Assembly (NCBI GenBank): GCA_003222085.1
Contig: QHUK01000003.1
Span: 1 to 64,000, forward strand
Length of the DNA stretch: 64,000 nt
Source: Gemmatimonadota bacterium
Lineage (GTDB): Bacteria; Gemmatimonadota; Gemmatimonadetes; Gemmatimonadales; GWC2-71-9
Direction: 5' to 3'
The position numbers and the translations under genes were made by a program. The stretch's first letter is position 1. Every line of letters starts with the position of its first letter. The notes under the pieces are model-generated. The model was not told where the DNA came from and made no database searches. It was given only the letters and a program-made list of their open reading frames with translations. This document shows, piece by piece, positions 36,304 to 45,230 of this stretch.

Positions 36304-36884
36304 CTCCCGCGCTTCTCCGGGAACAGCTCGGCGCGCGCCTGGGACAGGCGCGTCAGCCCGTCGGGCACCTGGGTGGCCCAGAGGTGCAGCGCTTCGTCGG
36401 CGGCCCGCACGTCCCCGGCCTGGAACAGCGCCTGGGCATTGAGCCACAGCGCCTCGGCGCCGCCGCCGGCCGCGTAGGCGCGGGCGAAGCGTGCCGCCGC
36501 TTCGGCGTGGCGACCGGCACGGCGATACAGATCGCCGGCCGCCAGCGCGGCATCGGGGCGCTCCTCGAGCGCGAGCACCTGCTCGTACGCTACGAGCGCA
36601 TCCTGCTGGCGGAACGCCATCTGCCACGCTTCCCCCAGCAGCATCCAGGCATCGGGATTTTCCGGGAAGCGCTGGGCGGCCTGCTGGGCCGCGGCCACCG
36701 CGCCCCAGCGGTCATCAATGGCGCGCCGCAGCCGTACCAGCGCCGGATGGGATTCCGCGAAGGTCGGGGAGAGCGTGCAGCCGAGTCGCAGCCACAGGTC
36801 GGCGCGCTTGGGCGCTTCGCGTTGACAGGCCGCCGCCCGCCGCACGGCGAAGCGGGCGAGCGCGGAGCGCAGAGAGCGGAGCAT
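36300..36884 (-). CDS. TPR-like protein facing the heme genes
   Basis: A protein of about 194 residues with TPR-like helical pairs (NPDAWMLLGEAWQMAFRQQDALVAYEQVL, PDAALAAGDLYRRAGRHAEAA, AEALWLNAQALFQAGDVRAADE). It is probably a protein-interaction module. The N-terminus has no clear signal. Start at 36884 rather than 36899; its ATG is only 18 bases from the divergent hemD ATG, neither has a ribosome site, and a TACAAT box overlaps this ATG. Its stop overlaps that of ccmD. Confidence 0.72.
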   Translation of the reverse strand: MLRSLRSALARFAVRRAAACQREAPKRADLWLRLGCTLSPTFAESHPALVRLRRAIDDRWGAVAAAQQAAQRFPENPDAWMLLGEAWQMAFRQQDALVAYEQVLALEERPDAALAAGDLYRRAGRHAEAAARFARAYAAGGGAEALWLNAQALFQAGDVRAADEALHLWATQVPDGLTRLSQARAELFPEKRGS

Positions 36885-36902
36885 TGTAGATTGCACCAAT
36901 CT

Positions 36903-37718
36903 ATGTCACACGCGACGCGACCGCCGGGGCCCGCGCGCCCCCCCCCTCGACCGCTCGCGGGCCGGCGCATCGCGGTGACCCGCGCGCGCGAGCAGGCCGC
37001 CGAGCTGGTACGGGAGCTGGAGGCGCTCGGCGCCCAGGTCGTCGTCGCGCCGACGATCCGCATCTCGCCGCTGACCGATCTGGCGGCGCTCCGCGCCGCG
37101 CTCACGCGCAACCCGCCCTACGACTGGATCGTGTTCACCAGCCAGAACGCCGTGCACGTGGTGTGCGACCGGCTACCCGAGTGGCAGCTCGCGCCGCGCG
37201 ACGTGGCGCGCGCCGCGGTCGCGGCGATCGGACCCGCCACCGCGGAGGCGCTCGTGCGCCGCGGGGTCGTCCCAGACCTCGTGCCTGACCGGTTCGTTGC
37301 CGAAGCGGTCGTGACGGCGCTCGCGGCACAGGGCGACGTGCGCGGGAAGACCGTATTGCTCCCGCGGGCGCGAGGAGCCCGCGACGCCCTGCCCGACGGC
37401 CTGCGCGCGCTGGGCGCGCGGGTCGATGTCATCCCGGTCTATGAGACCATCCAGGCGACGGGAGACGCGAGCGGCCTTGCGGCGGAGATCCTCGCGGGAG
37501 CGATCGACGCCATCACGTTCACTTCCTCCTCGACCGTCCGGGGCTTCGTGGAGTCGGTGGGCAGGCCAGTCGCGGCCTCCGGTCGGTTCGCCGCGGCGGT
37601 CATCGGCCCCGTCACGGCGGGGACGGCGCGGGAGCTCGGGATCGCGGTCGCCGTCGAAGCGGCGGAGTACACCGTGGCGGGACTCGTCGAGGCGCTGGTG
37701 CGCTACTTCGGGCGGTGA
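36903..37718 (+). CDS. hemD: Uroporphyrinogen-III synthase
   Basis: A 271-residue enzyme that closes and inverts ring D of hydroxymethylbilane. The family has weak conservation, but the two-lobed pattern is clear: [62 protein letters not shown], then [12 protein letters not shown] and [14 protein letters not shown]. The first gene of a coupled hemD-hemC-hemB operon. No ribosome site is present, so translation may be leaderless. Confidence 0.93.
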   Translation: MSHATRPPGPARPPPRPLAGRRIAVTRAREQAAELVRELEALGAQVVVAPTIRISPLTDLAALRAALTRNPPYDWIVFTSQNAVHVVCDRLPEWQLAPRDVARAAVAAIGPATAEALVRRGVVPDLVPDRFVAEAVVTALAAQGDVRGKTVLLPRARGARDALPDGLRALGARVDVIPVYETIQATGDASGLAAEILAGAIDAITFTSSSTVRGFVESVGRPVAASGRFAAAVIGPVTAGTARELGIAVAVEAAEYTVAGLVEALVRYFGR

Positions 37719-38641
37719 GCGCTCGCCTGAGACTTGGCACACGGGGCAGCCGGCTCGCCATCTGGCAGGCCGAGTGGGTGCAGGCCGCACTGGCGCGGGC
37801 CGGCGTCGTCGCCGAGCTGGTGATCATCGAGACGCGCGGCGACGCGGAGGTCGATCGCCCGCTGCACCAGCTGGAGGGCAAAGGATTCTTCACGAAAGAG
37901 ATCGAGGAGGCGCTGCGCGACGGCCGCATCGACGTGGCGGTGCATTCGCTCAAGGATCTGCCGACCAGACTGCCGGCGGGCCTGGTGCTGGCGGCCGTCC
38001 CCACGCGGGCGGACCCCGCCGAGGCGTTGGTGACGCGGGACGCGGGCGTCACATCGATCGCCGACCTGGCCGCGGGCGCCAAGGTCGGTACGTCCAGCGT
38101 GCGACGCGTGGCCCAGATCCGCTACCTTCGGGCCGACCTCGACATCGTGCCGCTGCGCGGCAACGTGCCGACGCGAGTGCAGAAGGTGAAGGAGGGGCGC
38201 GACGGCCTCGACGCGGCGCTCCTCGCCGGGGCGGGGCTCGAGCGGCTCGCGCTCGCGGGGCAAATCGCCGCACGGCTCGATCCGCTGGACGTCATGCCGG
38301 CGCCGGGTCAGGGCGCGCTCGGACTGGAGGTCCGCGCGGACGACCGGAACGCCCGCGGCGCACTCGCGCCGCTCGAGGACGCGAAGAGCGCGCGCCACGT
38401 CACTGCGGAGCGCAGCCTGCTGGCGGCGCTCGAAGGTGGGTGCCAGGCGCCGGTGGCGGCGTGGGTCGGGAGGCGGGATGCGGGAAGCGGGATGCGCCTG
38501 TTTGGGCGCGTGACGGCGCCGGATGGCTCGGTTCAGCTCACGGCGTCTGCCGACATCGACGAGAGCGATCCAGGAGTGGCGGGCGTCGCGGTGGCGGGCT
38601 TGCTCCGCGCCCAGGGTGCGTCGAGATTGCTCGGCCGATGA
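37715..38641 (+). CDS. hemC: Porphobilinogen deaminase (hydroxymethylbilane synthase)
   Basis: A 308-residue enzyme that polymerises four porphobilinogens. [21 protein letters not shown] (catalytic Asp in the K-D-L-P loop), GTSSVRR and the cofactor cysteine in [11 protein letters not shown] are all present. A run of near-identical 7-base units (38466-38493) encodes the stretch after that cysteine ([11 protein letters not shown]). GTG start overlaps the hemD stop. Confidence 0.96.
   Translation: MSARLRLGTRGSRLAIWQAEWVQAALARAGVVAELVIIETRGDAEVDRPLHQLEGKGFFTKEIEEALRDGRIDVAVHSLKDLPTRLPAGLVLAAVPTRADPAEALVTRDAGVTSIADLAAGAKVGTSSVRRVAQIRYLRADLDIVPLRGNVPTRVQKVKEGRDGLDAALLAGAGLERLALAGQIAARLDPLDVMPAPGQGALGLEVRADDRNARGALAPLEDAKSARHVTAERSLLAALEGGCQAPVAAWVGRRDAGSGMRLFGRVTAPDGSVQLTASADIDESDPGVAGVAVAGLLRAQGASRLLGR
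38466..38493 (+). repeat. Degenerate 7-base tandem repeat inside hemC
   Basis: About four units of GCGGGAW (three clear: GCGGGAT, GCGGGAA, GCGGGAT). Seven is not a multiple of three, so a change in copy number would shift the reading frame. Confidence 0.7.
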
Positions 38642-39609
38642 GCCAGTTCCCGATCCGCCGCATGCGTCGGCTGCGCCGCACGCCCGCGTTGCGCCGCCTG
38701 GTGCAGGAGACGCACCTCGTCCCCTCGCAGCTTGTGTGGCCCCTGTTCGCGTGCCACGGCGAGGGCGTCCGGCGGGAAGTCGCCGCGTTACCGGGTGTCT
38801 TTCAAACCTCGGTGGACGAGCTCGTGAAGGATGCCGAGCAGGCGCGCCGGCTCGGGCTCGGCGGCATCATTCTCTTTGGCCTTCCCGCAGCCAAGGACGC
38901 GACCGGCTCGGAGGCGTACGACGAGCAGGGGATCGTGCAGCAGGCGGCGCGAGCGGTGAAGCGCGCCGCGCCGGAGCTGCTCGTGATCGGGGACGCCTGC
39001 CTGTGCGAGTACACCGACCACGGGCACTGCGGCGTCGTGCAGGATGGCGAGGTCGACAACGACGCCTCGGTGTATCTGCTCGGTAAGGTCGCGGTGACGC
39101 AGGCGCGCGCGGGCATCGACATCGTCGCCCCCAGCGACATGATGGACGGCCGGGTGGCGGGAATCCGCAAAGCGCTGGACGCCGCCGGGCTCTCGCGCGT
39201 CCCGATCATGTCGTACGCCGCGAAGATGGCGTCGGCGTTCTACGGGCCGTTCCGCGAAGCGGCCGGCTCGACCCCGCAGTTCGGCGACCGCCAGTCCTAC
39301 CAGATGCAGGGGACCAACGCCGACGAGGCGATGCGAGAGATCGGGCTGGACGTCGAGGAGGGGGCGGACATCGTGTTGGTGAAGCCCGCGCTGCCCTGCC
39401 TCGATCTCATCCGACGCGCCAAACAGGAGTTCGGCTCCCCGCTCGCGGCGTACCAGGTGAGCGGGGAGTACGCGATGATCAAGGCGGCCGCGGCGCGCGG
39501 CATGCTCGACGAGGCGCGCGCGATGTGGGAAACGCTGTACGCCATCCGGCGGGCCGGCGCCGACATCATCCTGAGCTACTTCGCGCCGACGGTGGCGGAC
39601 ACCCTCTAG
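38638..39609 (+). CDS. hemB: Porphobilinogen synthase (5-aminolevulinate dehydratase)
   Basis: A 323-residue enzyme that condenses two 5-aminolevulinates. Schiff-base lysines are in [16 protein letters not shown] and [11 protein letters not shown]. The metal site reads [14 protein letters not shown], with the cysteine triad (C-x-C...C) of the zinc-dependent type rather than the aspartate-rich magnesium type. The start overlaps hemC by 4 bases. It converges on the aquaporin gene. Confidence 0.96.
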   Translation: MSQFPIRRMRRLRRTPALRRLVQETHLVPSQLVWPLFACHGEGVRREVAALPGVFQTSVDELVKDAEQARRLGLGGIILFGLPAAKDATGSEAYDEQGIVQQAARAVKRAAPELLVIGDACLCEYTDHGHCGVVQDGEVDNDASVYLLGKVAVTQARAGIDIVAPSDMMDGRVAGIRKALDAAGLSRVPIMSYAAKMASAFYGPFREAAGSTPQFGDRQSYQMQGTNADEAMREIGLDVEEGADIVLVKPALPCLDLIRRAKQEFGSPLAAYQVSGEYAMIKAAAARGMLDEARAMWETLYAIRRAGADIILSYFAPTVADTL

Positions 39610-40289
39610 GTGCGCGGTAGCAGCACTGCCTTCCACACCGCTCCGGCGACACCGGCGCCGATCAACGGGCCGATCCAGTAGACCGCGTGGGCGTTCCATT
39701 GCCACGCGACCAGCGCCGGCCCGATCGCCCGGGCGGGATTCATCACCGCCCCGGTGAACCCGCCTCCCACGAGCGCGTCGACGAAGATGGCGAGCCCGAT
39801 GCCAAAGCCGGCGATCTTCGGCGCTTCCGACGAGACGGCCGTGCCGAACACCGCGCTCACCAGGAAGAAGGTGAGCAACGCCTCGATCCACACGCCTTGC
39901 ATGAAGCTCACGTCGCTCGCGAGACGTGGCGTGCCCACGAGCGCGAGGCCGACGGCCATGCGCGGCAGCAGGGCCTTCACGAGCGCCGCGCCGGCCACGC
40001 CCCCGAGGACCTGGGCGAGGATGTACTGCCAGGCCAGGGTGCCTGCCACCCGGTTCGCGATCCACAGGCCGAACGTCACGGCGGGGTTCATGTGGCCACC
40101 GGAGATGCTCATCGTCATCGACACGATCACGGCCATTCCGACACCGTGCGCCAGGGCCACGCCGAGCGAGCCGATGCCACCAGCGGTGGGGCCGTTGGCG
40201 GCGACCGCGACGACACTGCCCGCGCCCAGGAACACGAAGAGCAGCGTGCCGATGAACTCGGCCGTGAGCGGCCGCAGGAGCTTGGGCAT
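39606..40289 (-). CDS. Aquaporin / MIP-family channel
   Basis: A 227-residue channel with six helices and two half-helices bearing NPA motifs ([10 protein letters not shown] and [14 protein letters not shown]). The residues around the second NPA (R after NPA) are normal for the selectivity filter. It could pass water or small neutral solutes; glycerol cannot be excluded. It lies downstream of fabF on the same strand, 40 bases after its stop, and may be read through. Confidence 0.92.
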   Translation of the reverse strand: MPKLLRPLTAEFIGTLLFVFLGAGSVVAVAANGPTAGGIGSLGVALAHGVGMAVIVSMTMSISGGHMNPAVTFGLWIANRVAGTLAWQYILAQVLGGVAGAALVKALLPRMAVGLALVGTPRLASDVSFMQGVWIEALLTFFLVSAVFGTAVSSEAPKIAGFGIGLAIFVDALVGGGFTGAVMNPARAIGPALVAWQWNAHAVYWIGPLIGAGVAGAVWKAVLLPRT

Positions 40290-40329
40290 AAACGACGTCC
40301 TCGAGGTTGTGGGCCGCGGGGAATCTACG

Positions 40330-41577
40330 TCAATCGGGACGTCGCAACACCACCGCGGCGTTGATGCCGCCGAACCCGAAGGAGTTGGTGAGCACCACCT
40401 CCGGCGCTGCCGCTCGGCCGTCGCCGCGCAGGCAGTCCAGGTCGCAGGCCGGGTCGGGATGCTCGAGATTGATCGTGGGGGGAAGCCAGCGCCGCTCCAT
40501 GGCGAGCGCGCAGATCGCCGCTTCGATCGCCCCGCTCGCGCCGAGGGCGTGGCCGTAGTAGCCCTTGGTGCCGCTGACACTGAGCCGGTAGGCGTGGTCG
40601 CCGAAGACCTGCTTGATCGCCGCGGTCTCCGTCGTGTCGTTGAGCGGCGTCGACGACCCGTGGGCGTTGATGTAGCCAACCTCCACGGGTGCCACGCGGG
40701 CGTCGGCGAGGGCGAGCTGCATCGCGCGGGCGGCCTGGCGGCCGTCGGGGCGCGGTGCGGTCATGTGGTAGGCGTCGTTGGTGAAGGCGTAGCCCGCGAG
40801 CTCGGCGTAGATCTTGGCACCCCGGGCGACGGCACGGTCACGCTCCTCGAGCACCAGTACGGCCGCCCCCTCACCCATCACGAACCCGTCGCGGTCTTCG
40901 TCGAATGGGCGCGAGGCGTGGGCGGGATCGTCGTTGCGAGTGCTCATCGCGCGAATGACGCTGAACGCCGCGTACGTCATCGGGGCGAGTGGCGCCTCGG
41001 CGCCACCCGCGAGCATCACGTCGGCCCGGTCCTCGCGGATCGCGTGGAACGCCTCTCCCACCGCGATGGTGCCGGAGGCGCAGCTCATGGCATTGGTCGA
41101 GTTCGGGCCTGTGAACCCGAACTCGATCGCGATGTTGCAGCTCGCGGCGCCGGGGAACACGGCGAGCGCGAGTGCCGGGTCGAGCCCGCGCGGGCCCTCC
41201 GCGCGAAATCGCTCGATTTGCGACTCGGCGAACGCCACGCCTCCCAGCGCCGATCCGATCATCGCTCCGACCCGATCGCGGTCCTCGCGCGCCGGGTGGA
41301 GATCGGCATCGCCGACCGCGAACCGGGCGCTCGTCACCGCCAGCTGGGAGAAGCGGTCCAGACGCCTGGCCCGCCTCGCGTCGAGGTGGTCGTGCGGCCG
41401 GAAATCGGGGATCTCGGCGGCGATCCGGCTCCTGAACGGGGCCGGATCGAAGCGCGTGATCTCCCGGACGGCCGAGGCTCGGGCGGCGAGCCCGGCCCAC
41501 AGGCCATCGGCCCCAGTGCCGATCGGCGTCACGGCGCCGACACCGGTGATGACCACCCTTCGGCCTCCGTTTTTCAC
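40330..41577 (-). CDS. fabF: FabF-like beta-ketoacyl-ACP synthase
   Basis: A 415-residue thiolase-fold condensing enzyme. The nucleophile is the cysteine of MSCASGTIAVGEAF. The two catalytic histidines are in NAHGSSTPLNDTTE and GYYGHALGASG, and the lysine in GTKGYYGH. It extends acyl chains on ACP. No acpP, fabD or fabG is adjacent; it is instead the last of eight minus-strand genes with a methyltransferase, SRPBCC protein and flavoenzymes, so a role in secondary or specialised lipid synthesis is possible. Confidence 0.92.
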   Translation of the reverse strand: MKNGGRRVVITGVGAVTPIGTGADGLWAGLAARASAVREITRFDPAPFRSRIAAEIPDFRPHDHLDARRARRLDRFSQLAVTSARFAVGDADLHPAREDRDRVGAMIGSALGGVAFAESQIERFRAEGPRGLDPALALAVFPGAASCNIAIEFGFTGPNSTNAMSCASGTIAVGEAFHAIREDRADVMLAGGAEAPLAPMTYAAFSVIRAMSTRNDDPAHASRPFDEDRDGFVMGEGAAVLVLEERDRAVARGAKIYAELAGYAFTNDAYHMTAPRPDGRQAARAMQLALADARVAPVEVGYINAHGSSTPLNDTTETAAIKQVFGDHAYRLSVSGTKGYYGHALGASGAIEAAICALAMERRWLPPTINLEHPDPACDLDCLRGDGRAAAPEVVLTNSFGFGGINAAVVLRRPD

Positions 41578-41596
41578 CTTGCGCTCCCCGTTGGTC

Positions 41597-41686
41597 CGCG
41601 GCTCAAGCCGCGACTCGGCAGTGCCGCTGAAGCGGCAATGCGCACGTCAGTTCACTGACAAGCGCCGAGCCGCGGGTTTACCCGCG
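41597..41686. repeat. Cluster of four tetraloop mini-hairpins in the fabF leader
   Basis: Four small hairpins sit in 90 bases: 41597-41612 (6 bp, TCAA), 41622-41637 (6 bp, TGAA), 41646-41659 (5 bp, TTCA) and 41671-41686 (6 bp, TTTA). All loops begin with T and end with A. A 10-base direct repeat GCGCACGTCA (41640 and 41684) overlaps the last two. A 9-base long-range pairing (41596-41604 with 41667-41675) offers an alternative fold. The region spans the gap between the SRPBCC gene and fabF. Confidence 0.8.
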
Positions 41687-41690
41687 CACG

Positions 41691-42146
41691 TCACGCGCGC
41701 TCCGCTTCTTGTTTGATCCCCGCTAGCGTGCGGGACGCGATCCCGTGAATGAACACCGGCCCGATCACGAGCCGGGCCGCCAACGGACCGATCAGCGGCC
41801 ACGCCGGGCCGGCCCACTCGTGCACGATCGTCACGTCCACGCCGCCCGGCGCGTCGACCAGCCGCCAAGCGACGTTCATCCGCCTCGTGATACCCCGAAC
41901 GTGCCGGTAGCGGATTACCCGCGCCCGCCGGTCCACGGTCATCTCCGACACCCACCACGCGGGGAGCCGGAAGACGCCGAAGGGGCGCGCAGCCGCCATT
42001 TCCACGGTGCCGCCGCCGTTCCAGCGCTCGAGGAAGCGCACCCACCGGTAGTGAGAGAGGATCTGCGGCCAGCGCTCCACGTCCGCTGCCACATGGAACA
42101 CCCGATCGATGGGCGCCCGGATCACTACGCGGTCGACGGTGACCAC
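41691..42146 (-). CDS. SRPBCC (polyketide cyclase/START-like) protein
   Basis: A 151-residue helix-grip protein: RVVIRAPIDRVFHVAADVERWPQIL at the start, YRWVRFLERWNGGGTVEMAAARP, then a C-terminal helix after HGIASRTLAGIKQEAE. Such proteins bind hydrophobic ligands in a deep cavity; members include aromatase/cyclases and CoQ-binding Coq10. The GTG start at 42146 lies inside the methyltransferase gene (22-base overlap). Its ligand is unknown. Confidence 0.82.
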   Translation of the reverse strand: MVTVDRVVIRAPIDRVFHVAADVERWPQILSHYRWVRFLERWNGGGTVEMAAARPFGVFRLPAWWVSEMTVDRRARVIRYRHVRGITRRMNVAWRLVDAPGGVDVTIVHEWAGPAWPLIGPLAARLVIGPVFIHGIASRTLAGIKQEAERA

Positions 42147-42820
42147 GCGGCTACTATCCGAGCCCCCCGTCTGTACCGCGCCACGGTTGGGACGCCGGCC
42201 TGCCGGAGCATGTCGTCGAACTCCGCCTTCGTGTACCCCCGCTTGAGCGACATCACCGCGTCGTGACGGGTCACGCCGCTCATCGCGAGGCCGACCGACG
42301 CCGCCCACACGCCGGCCATGGCTGCGCGGGAGCGGCGCAAGTCCGCGAGCACCACGGCGTGCCGCGCCAGCCGGTCGAACGCGGCGATCCAGCGCACGGC
42401 GACCGCGCGCGGGAGGTGGTGCAGCACCTGACTCGCCACGATCGCGTCCATGGAGCGAGGCGCGAGCGGCAGGGAACCGCCGTCCGCGAGGATCATGGTG
42501 AGCTCCCCCGCGTGCGCCAGCCGTGCGGCAGTCCGGTTCAGCTCGATCCCCAACAGGCGGAGGGTGATCCCGTATGTGCGAGCCGCGGCGGCCGCCGCGC
42601 GCGGGATATCGCCGAGCCCGGTCCCGACATCGAGAAGGGTCCACGTTTCCCGTTTCCCGTCTCCCGTTTCCCGTTTCCGATGCTCGAAGAACCGCTCTAG
42701 CTCCCGGACCACCGCCCGCGTGCCGCCGAATAGCGCGTTCAAGCGCGCGATGTCGCGGAGCTCTCTCCCGACCAAGATGGGATCGGCCCGCGGATCGTCC
42801 AGCAGCTCGGTGCCGATCAT
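42125..42820 (-). CDS. SAM-dependent class I methyltransferase
   Basis: A 231-residue protein. The SAM site reads LLDVGTGLGDIPRA, followed by LRLLGIELN, ILADGGSLPLAPRSMDAIV and SQVLHHLP. The N-terminal 45 residues resemble methyltransferases found beside type III polyketide synthases, which methylate quinol or resorcinol products; that link is from memory of neighbourhoods. A 7-base tandem repeat encodes HRKRETGDGKRET just before the SAM motif. ATG overlaps the flavin reductase stop. Confidence 0.87.
   Translation of the reverse strand: MIGTELLDDPRADPILVGRELRDIARLNALFGGTRAVVRELERFFEHRKRETGDGKRETWTLLDVGTGLGDIPRAAAAAARTYGITLRLLGIELNRTAARLAHAGELTMILADGGSLPLAPRSMDAIVASQVLHHLPRAVAVRWIAAFDRLARHAVVLADLRRSRAAMAGVWAASVGLAMSGVTRHDAVMSLKRGYTKAEFDDMLRQAGVPTVARYRRGARIVAAWSPSTA
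42645..42679 (-). repeat. 7-base tandem repeat, five units, inside the methyltransferase gene
   Basis: Five units of GTTTCCC on the plus strand, with one substitution in the third and one in the last. The unit is not a multiple of three, so loss or gain of one copy would switch the reading frame before the SAM-binding motif. Confidence 0.85.
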
Positions 42821-43305
42821 GCGCCTCCGCCGCCCAGGCCGGCGTAGCCACCGCGGTAGTAGAGGAGAGGCCGGCGGTCCGAGACGGTGCCGCCCGTGAC
42901 CAAGCCGAAGAATACCGTGTGATCCCCGCCCGGCGCCTCCGCCTGCTTCTCGCACTCGATGCTGGCGAGCACGCCTTCGAGCACGGGAATGCGGTGCTTG
43001 GTCTCGCTGTAGCCGACGCCGTCGAAGCGGTTCGGGTGGTCCGCCGCGAACCGGCGCGAGATGGCTTCCTGGTCCGCGGCGAGCACGTTCAACACGAAGC
43101 GTTGCGCGGCCCGGAGCGCGGGATACATGTCGTTCTTCTGATCCACCGACACGAGAACCAGTGGCGGCTCGAGCGACACCGACGCGACCGAGCTCGCGGT
43201 CATCCCGACCGGGCGGCCGGCCGGGTCGCGCGTGGTCAGGACCGTCACGCCGGTCGCGAAGCGACCGAGCAGCTGGCGGAACTGCGCCGGATCGACGCCG
43301 GGCAT
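42817..43305 (-). CDS. Flavin reductase-like FMN-binding protein
   Basis: A 162-residue split-barrel protein of the HpaC/flavin_reduct family: FRQLLGRFATGVTVLTTRDPAG, GMTASSVASVSLEPPLVLVSV, and GDHTVFFGLV near the end. It usually reduces FMN or FAD for a partner monooxygenase. It starts 4 bases after the stop of the FAD-dependent oxidoreductase gene, a possible partner, and overlaps the methyltransferase. Confidence 0.9.
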   Translation of the reverse strand: MPGVDPAQFRQLLGRFATGVTVLTTRDPAGRPVGMTASSVASVSLEPPLVLVSVDQKNDMYPALRAAQRFVLNVLAADQEAISRRFAADHPNRFDGVGYSETKHRIPVLEGVLASIECEKQAEAPGGDHTVFFGLVTGGTVSDRRPLLYYRGGYAGLGGGGA

Positions 43306-43309
43306 GTCG

Positions 43310-44530
43310 TCACCACAGGAATTGGGTCAGGACGCTCGCGGCAAGCACACGGCGCGCCGGGACGACGTTCCCGGTCGCGCTCACCAGAAGATCCGCGAGG
43401 TCGGGCCGCGCCGCCAGGCGGCGTACGACACGGTCGGTGAGCGCGGGCCACCCGACGCCGACCCCGATGAGCCGCTCGAGCAGCCACTTGTAGAAGAACG
43501 CCTGCCGCCGGGCGCGCGCGTACGGCCGCAACGCCGAGGCGGGAATGGGTGCGCTGACCCCGCACGCCAGTGCGGGGATGAGACAGGCAGCAGCGAGCTC
43601 GGCGCCGCGGAGCGCACTGTGGATTCCCTGGCCCGTGAACGGGTCGAAGAAGTCGGCGGCGTCGCCCACCAGCAAAGCGCCGCCCCCGGGCGCGACTGCC
43701 GTGCGTGACCATTGCGCGAAGGGTCCCGTGACCAGCACCTCGCGCACCAGGCACCGTGGATCGAAACGTCCCACGAGGCCGGGAAACCGCTGCAGCTCGT
43801 CGAAGAAGCCTGTTCTGAAGTCGCGACGCCCGTGGCGAACCGCGGCCAGCGGCAGAACCAACGCGACCGTGGTGATTCCGCCGCCCACCGGTCCCATGCC
43901 GACGTAGCCACGCTCACCGACGTGCAGCTCACCCACCCCGTCGATCCCCGCGACGTCCGCCACATGCGCGGTGAAGGCGATCCGCCGGGGCGGCGATGAG
44001 CGGACCAGTCCGAGGCGACGCGCGACCACCGAGCGCAGCCCGTCGGCGCCGACGACGATGCGTGCGTGGCACGTTACCCGTTGCCCGTTCCACGAGTGCG
44101 CGACGACGCCCGCGACGGCCCCTTTTTCCCACACCAGATTCTCGACGGTTGTGGCCTCGCACACGTGCGCGCCCGCGCGCCGGGCAGCGCTCAGGAGAAT
44201 GGTATCGAACGAGGTCCGCGGCAGGGCGAAGCTGTAGGGGCGTGCGCCCTCGACGAAGCGTCCGCACATGGCGGCGCCCCCCGGCGCGACGACCTTCATG
44301 CCGTAGAGCTTCGCGTGAGCCGCGCGCTCCACGGCTCCGAGGATGCCCCCGCCCAGGCGCGCCAGGATGGGTGTGGTGCCGGGGCTCAGGTACTCGGAGC
44401 AGGGCTTGTCCCGGGGAAACCGGCCGCGATCGAGCAGCAGGACCGACGCGCCCGCGCGGGCCAGGAGCAGCGCGGTCGTCGCTCCCGCCGGACCGGCTCC
44501 GACGACGACGACATCCCAGCGATCGGTCAC
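43310..44530 (-). CDS. FAD-dependent oxidoreductase, geranylgeranyl-reductase family
   Basis: A 406-residue flavoprotein. Dinucleotide-binding VVVGAGPAGATTALLLARAG at the N-terminus, then FPRDKPCSEYLSPG, the conserved P-C-G/S region of GGR-type enzymes, and the second FAD motif GGGALLVGDAADFFDPFTGQGIHSAL. GGR-type enzymes reduce isoprenoid double bonds; others in this fold hydroxylate polyketides or quinones. The substrate cannot be told. In an operon with DUF92 upstream and flavin reductase downstream. Confidence 0.88.
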   Translation of the reverse strand: MTDRWDVVVVGAGPAGATTALLLARAGASVLLLDRGRFPRDKPCSEYLSPGTTPILARLGGGILGAVERAAHAKLYGMKVVAPGGAAMCGRFVEGARPYSFALPRTSFDTILLSAARRAGAHVCEATTVENLVWEKGAVAGVVAHSWNGQRVTCHARIVVGADGLRSVVARRLGLVRSSPPRRIAFTAHVADVAGIDGVGELHVGERGYVGMGPVGGGITTVALVLPLAAVRHGRRDFRTGFFDELQRFPGLVGRFDPRCLVREVLVTGPFAQWSRTAVAPGGGALLVGDAADFFDPFTGQGIHSALRGAELAAACLIPALACGVSAPIPASALRPYARARRQAFFYKWLLERLIGVGVGWPALTDRVVRRLAARPDLADLLVSATGNVVPARRVLAASVLTQFLW

Positions 44531-44543
44531 GACGGCGCCGCGC

Positions 44544-45230
44544 TCAGGGCGGCGGGCCGTGCGAGCCGAGCATGGCCGCGGCCGCGCCGACGAGCGTCGC
44601 CGCGAGGTTCACGCCGTCGTTGTCCACCCATCGCCAACCCCTCGCGAGTCGCACCGGCTCGTGGCACACGCTAGAGCCGCGCTCGAACCGCGCGTCACAT
44701 GCGGGACACTCATACTTGCCTTGCAGCGTCGCCCCCAGGACCGAGTCCGCGAGCATACCCGCCACGCCTGCGGCCGCGACCATCACAAACCCCGGAGCCT
44801 TGCCCCGGGGGGCGAGCACGGCCGTCAATCCGGCAATGAGCGCTGCGCCCGCCACGGCGCCGAGCGTTCCCAGCGCGGTGATACCCCCCGAGGTGCCGCG
44901 GGTGACCCGCCTCCCGGAGGTGATGAGCCGCGGTGGGAACGGTGAGTAGGCCCCGATTTCGGTGGCCCACGTGTCGGCCGCCGCGGCCGCGATGGCGCCG
45001 GCGGCCCCCGCCCACGAGCCGAGCAGGGCGGCGACCAGGGCGACGCCGCCGTTGGCCAGTACTTGCCGCGCGTTGCGGCTCGGGCCCCGGCGCTCCGCGA
45101 GCTGCGTGAGGATGCTACCGGTGAGGAAGAACGCGGCGAGCAGCGCGAGCCCCGGCCAGCGGAGGCCCCACGTCACGCCGGCCCCCACGGCGCAGGCCGC
45201 GACGAGCCCGCCGGGGGTGAGCCACTTCAC
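44544..45230 (-). CDS. DUF92 membrane protein (VTE6/TMEM19-like)
   Basis: A 228-residue integral membrane protein with about six helices and the family blocks NARQVLANGGVALVAALLG, ADTWATEIGAYSPFPPRLIT and GGITALGTLGAVAGAAL. An unusual short insert has a zinc-knuckle look (YECPACDARFERGSSVC). Plant and cyanobacterial DUF92 proteins (VTE6) act as phytyl-phosphate kinases; the role here is inference. GTG overlaps the anti-sigma stop by 4 bases and it ends 13 bases before the GGR-like gene. Confidence 0.87.
   Translation of the reverse strand: MKWLTPGGLVAACAVGAGVTWGLRWPGLALLAAFFLTGSILTQLAERRGPSRNARQVLANGGVALVAALLGSWAGAAGAIAAAAADTWATEIGAYSPFPPRLITSGRRVTRGTSGGITALGTLGAVAGAALIAGLTAVLAPRGKAPGFVMVAAAGVAGMLADSVLGATLQGKYECPACDARFERGSSVCHEPVRLARGWRWVDNDGVNLAATLVGAAAAMLGSHGPPP

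Noticed and set aside
41597-41686. CRISPR or tRNA-like array
   Set aside because: The hairpins differ in stem sequence and spacing, and there is no repeated direct unit of CRISPR size and no cloverleaf.
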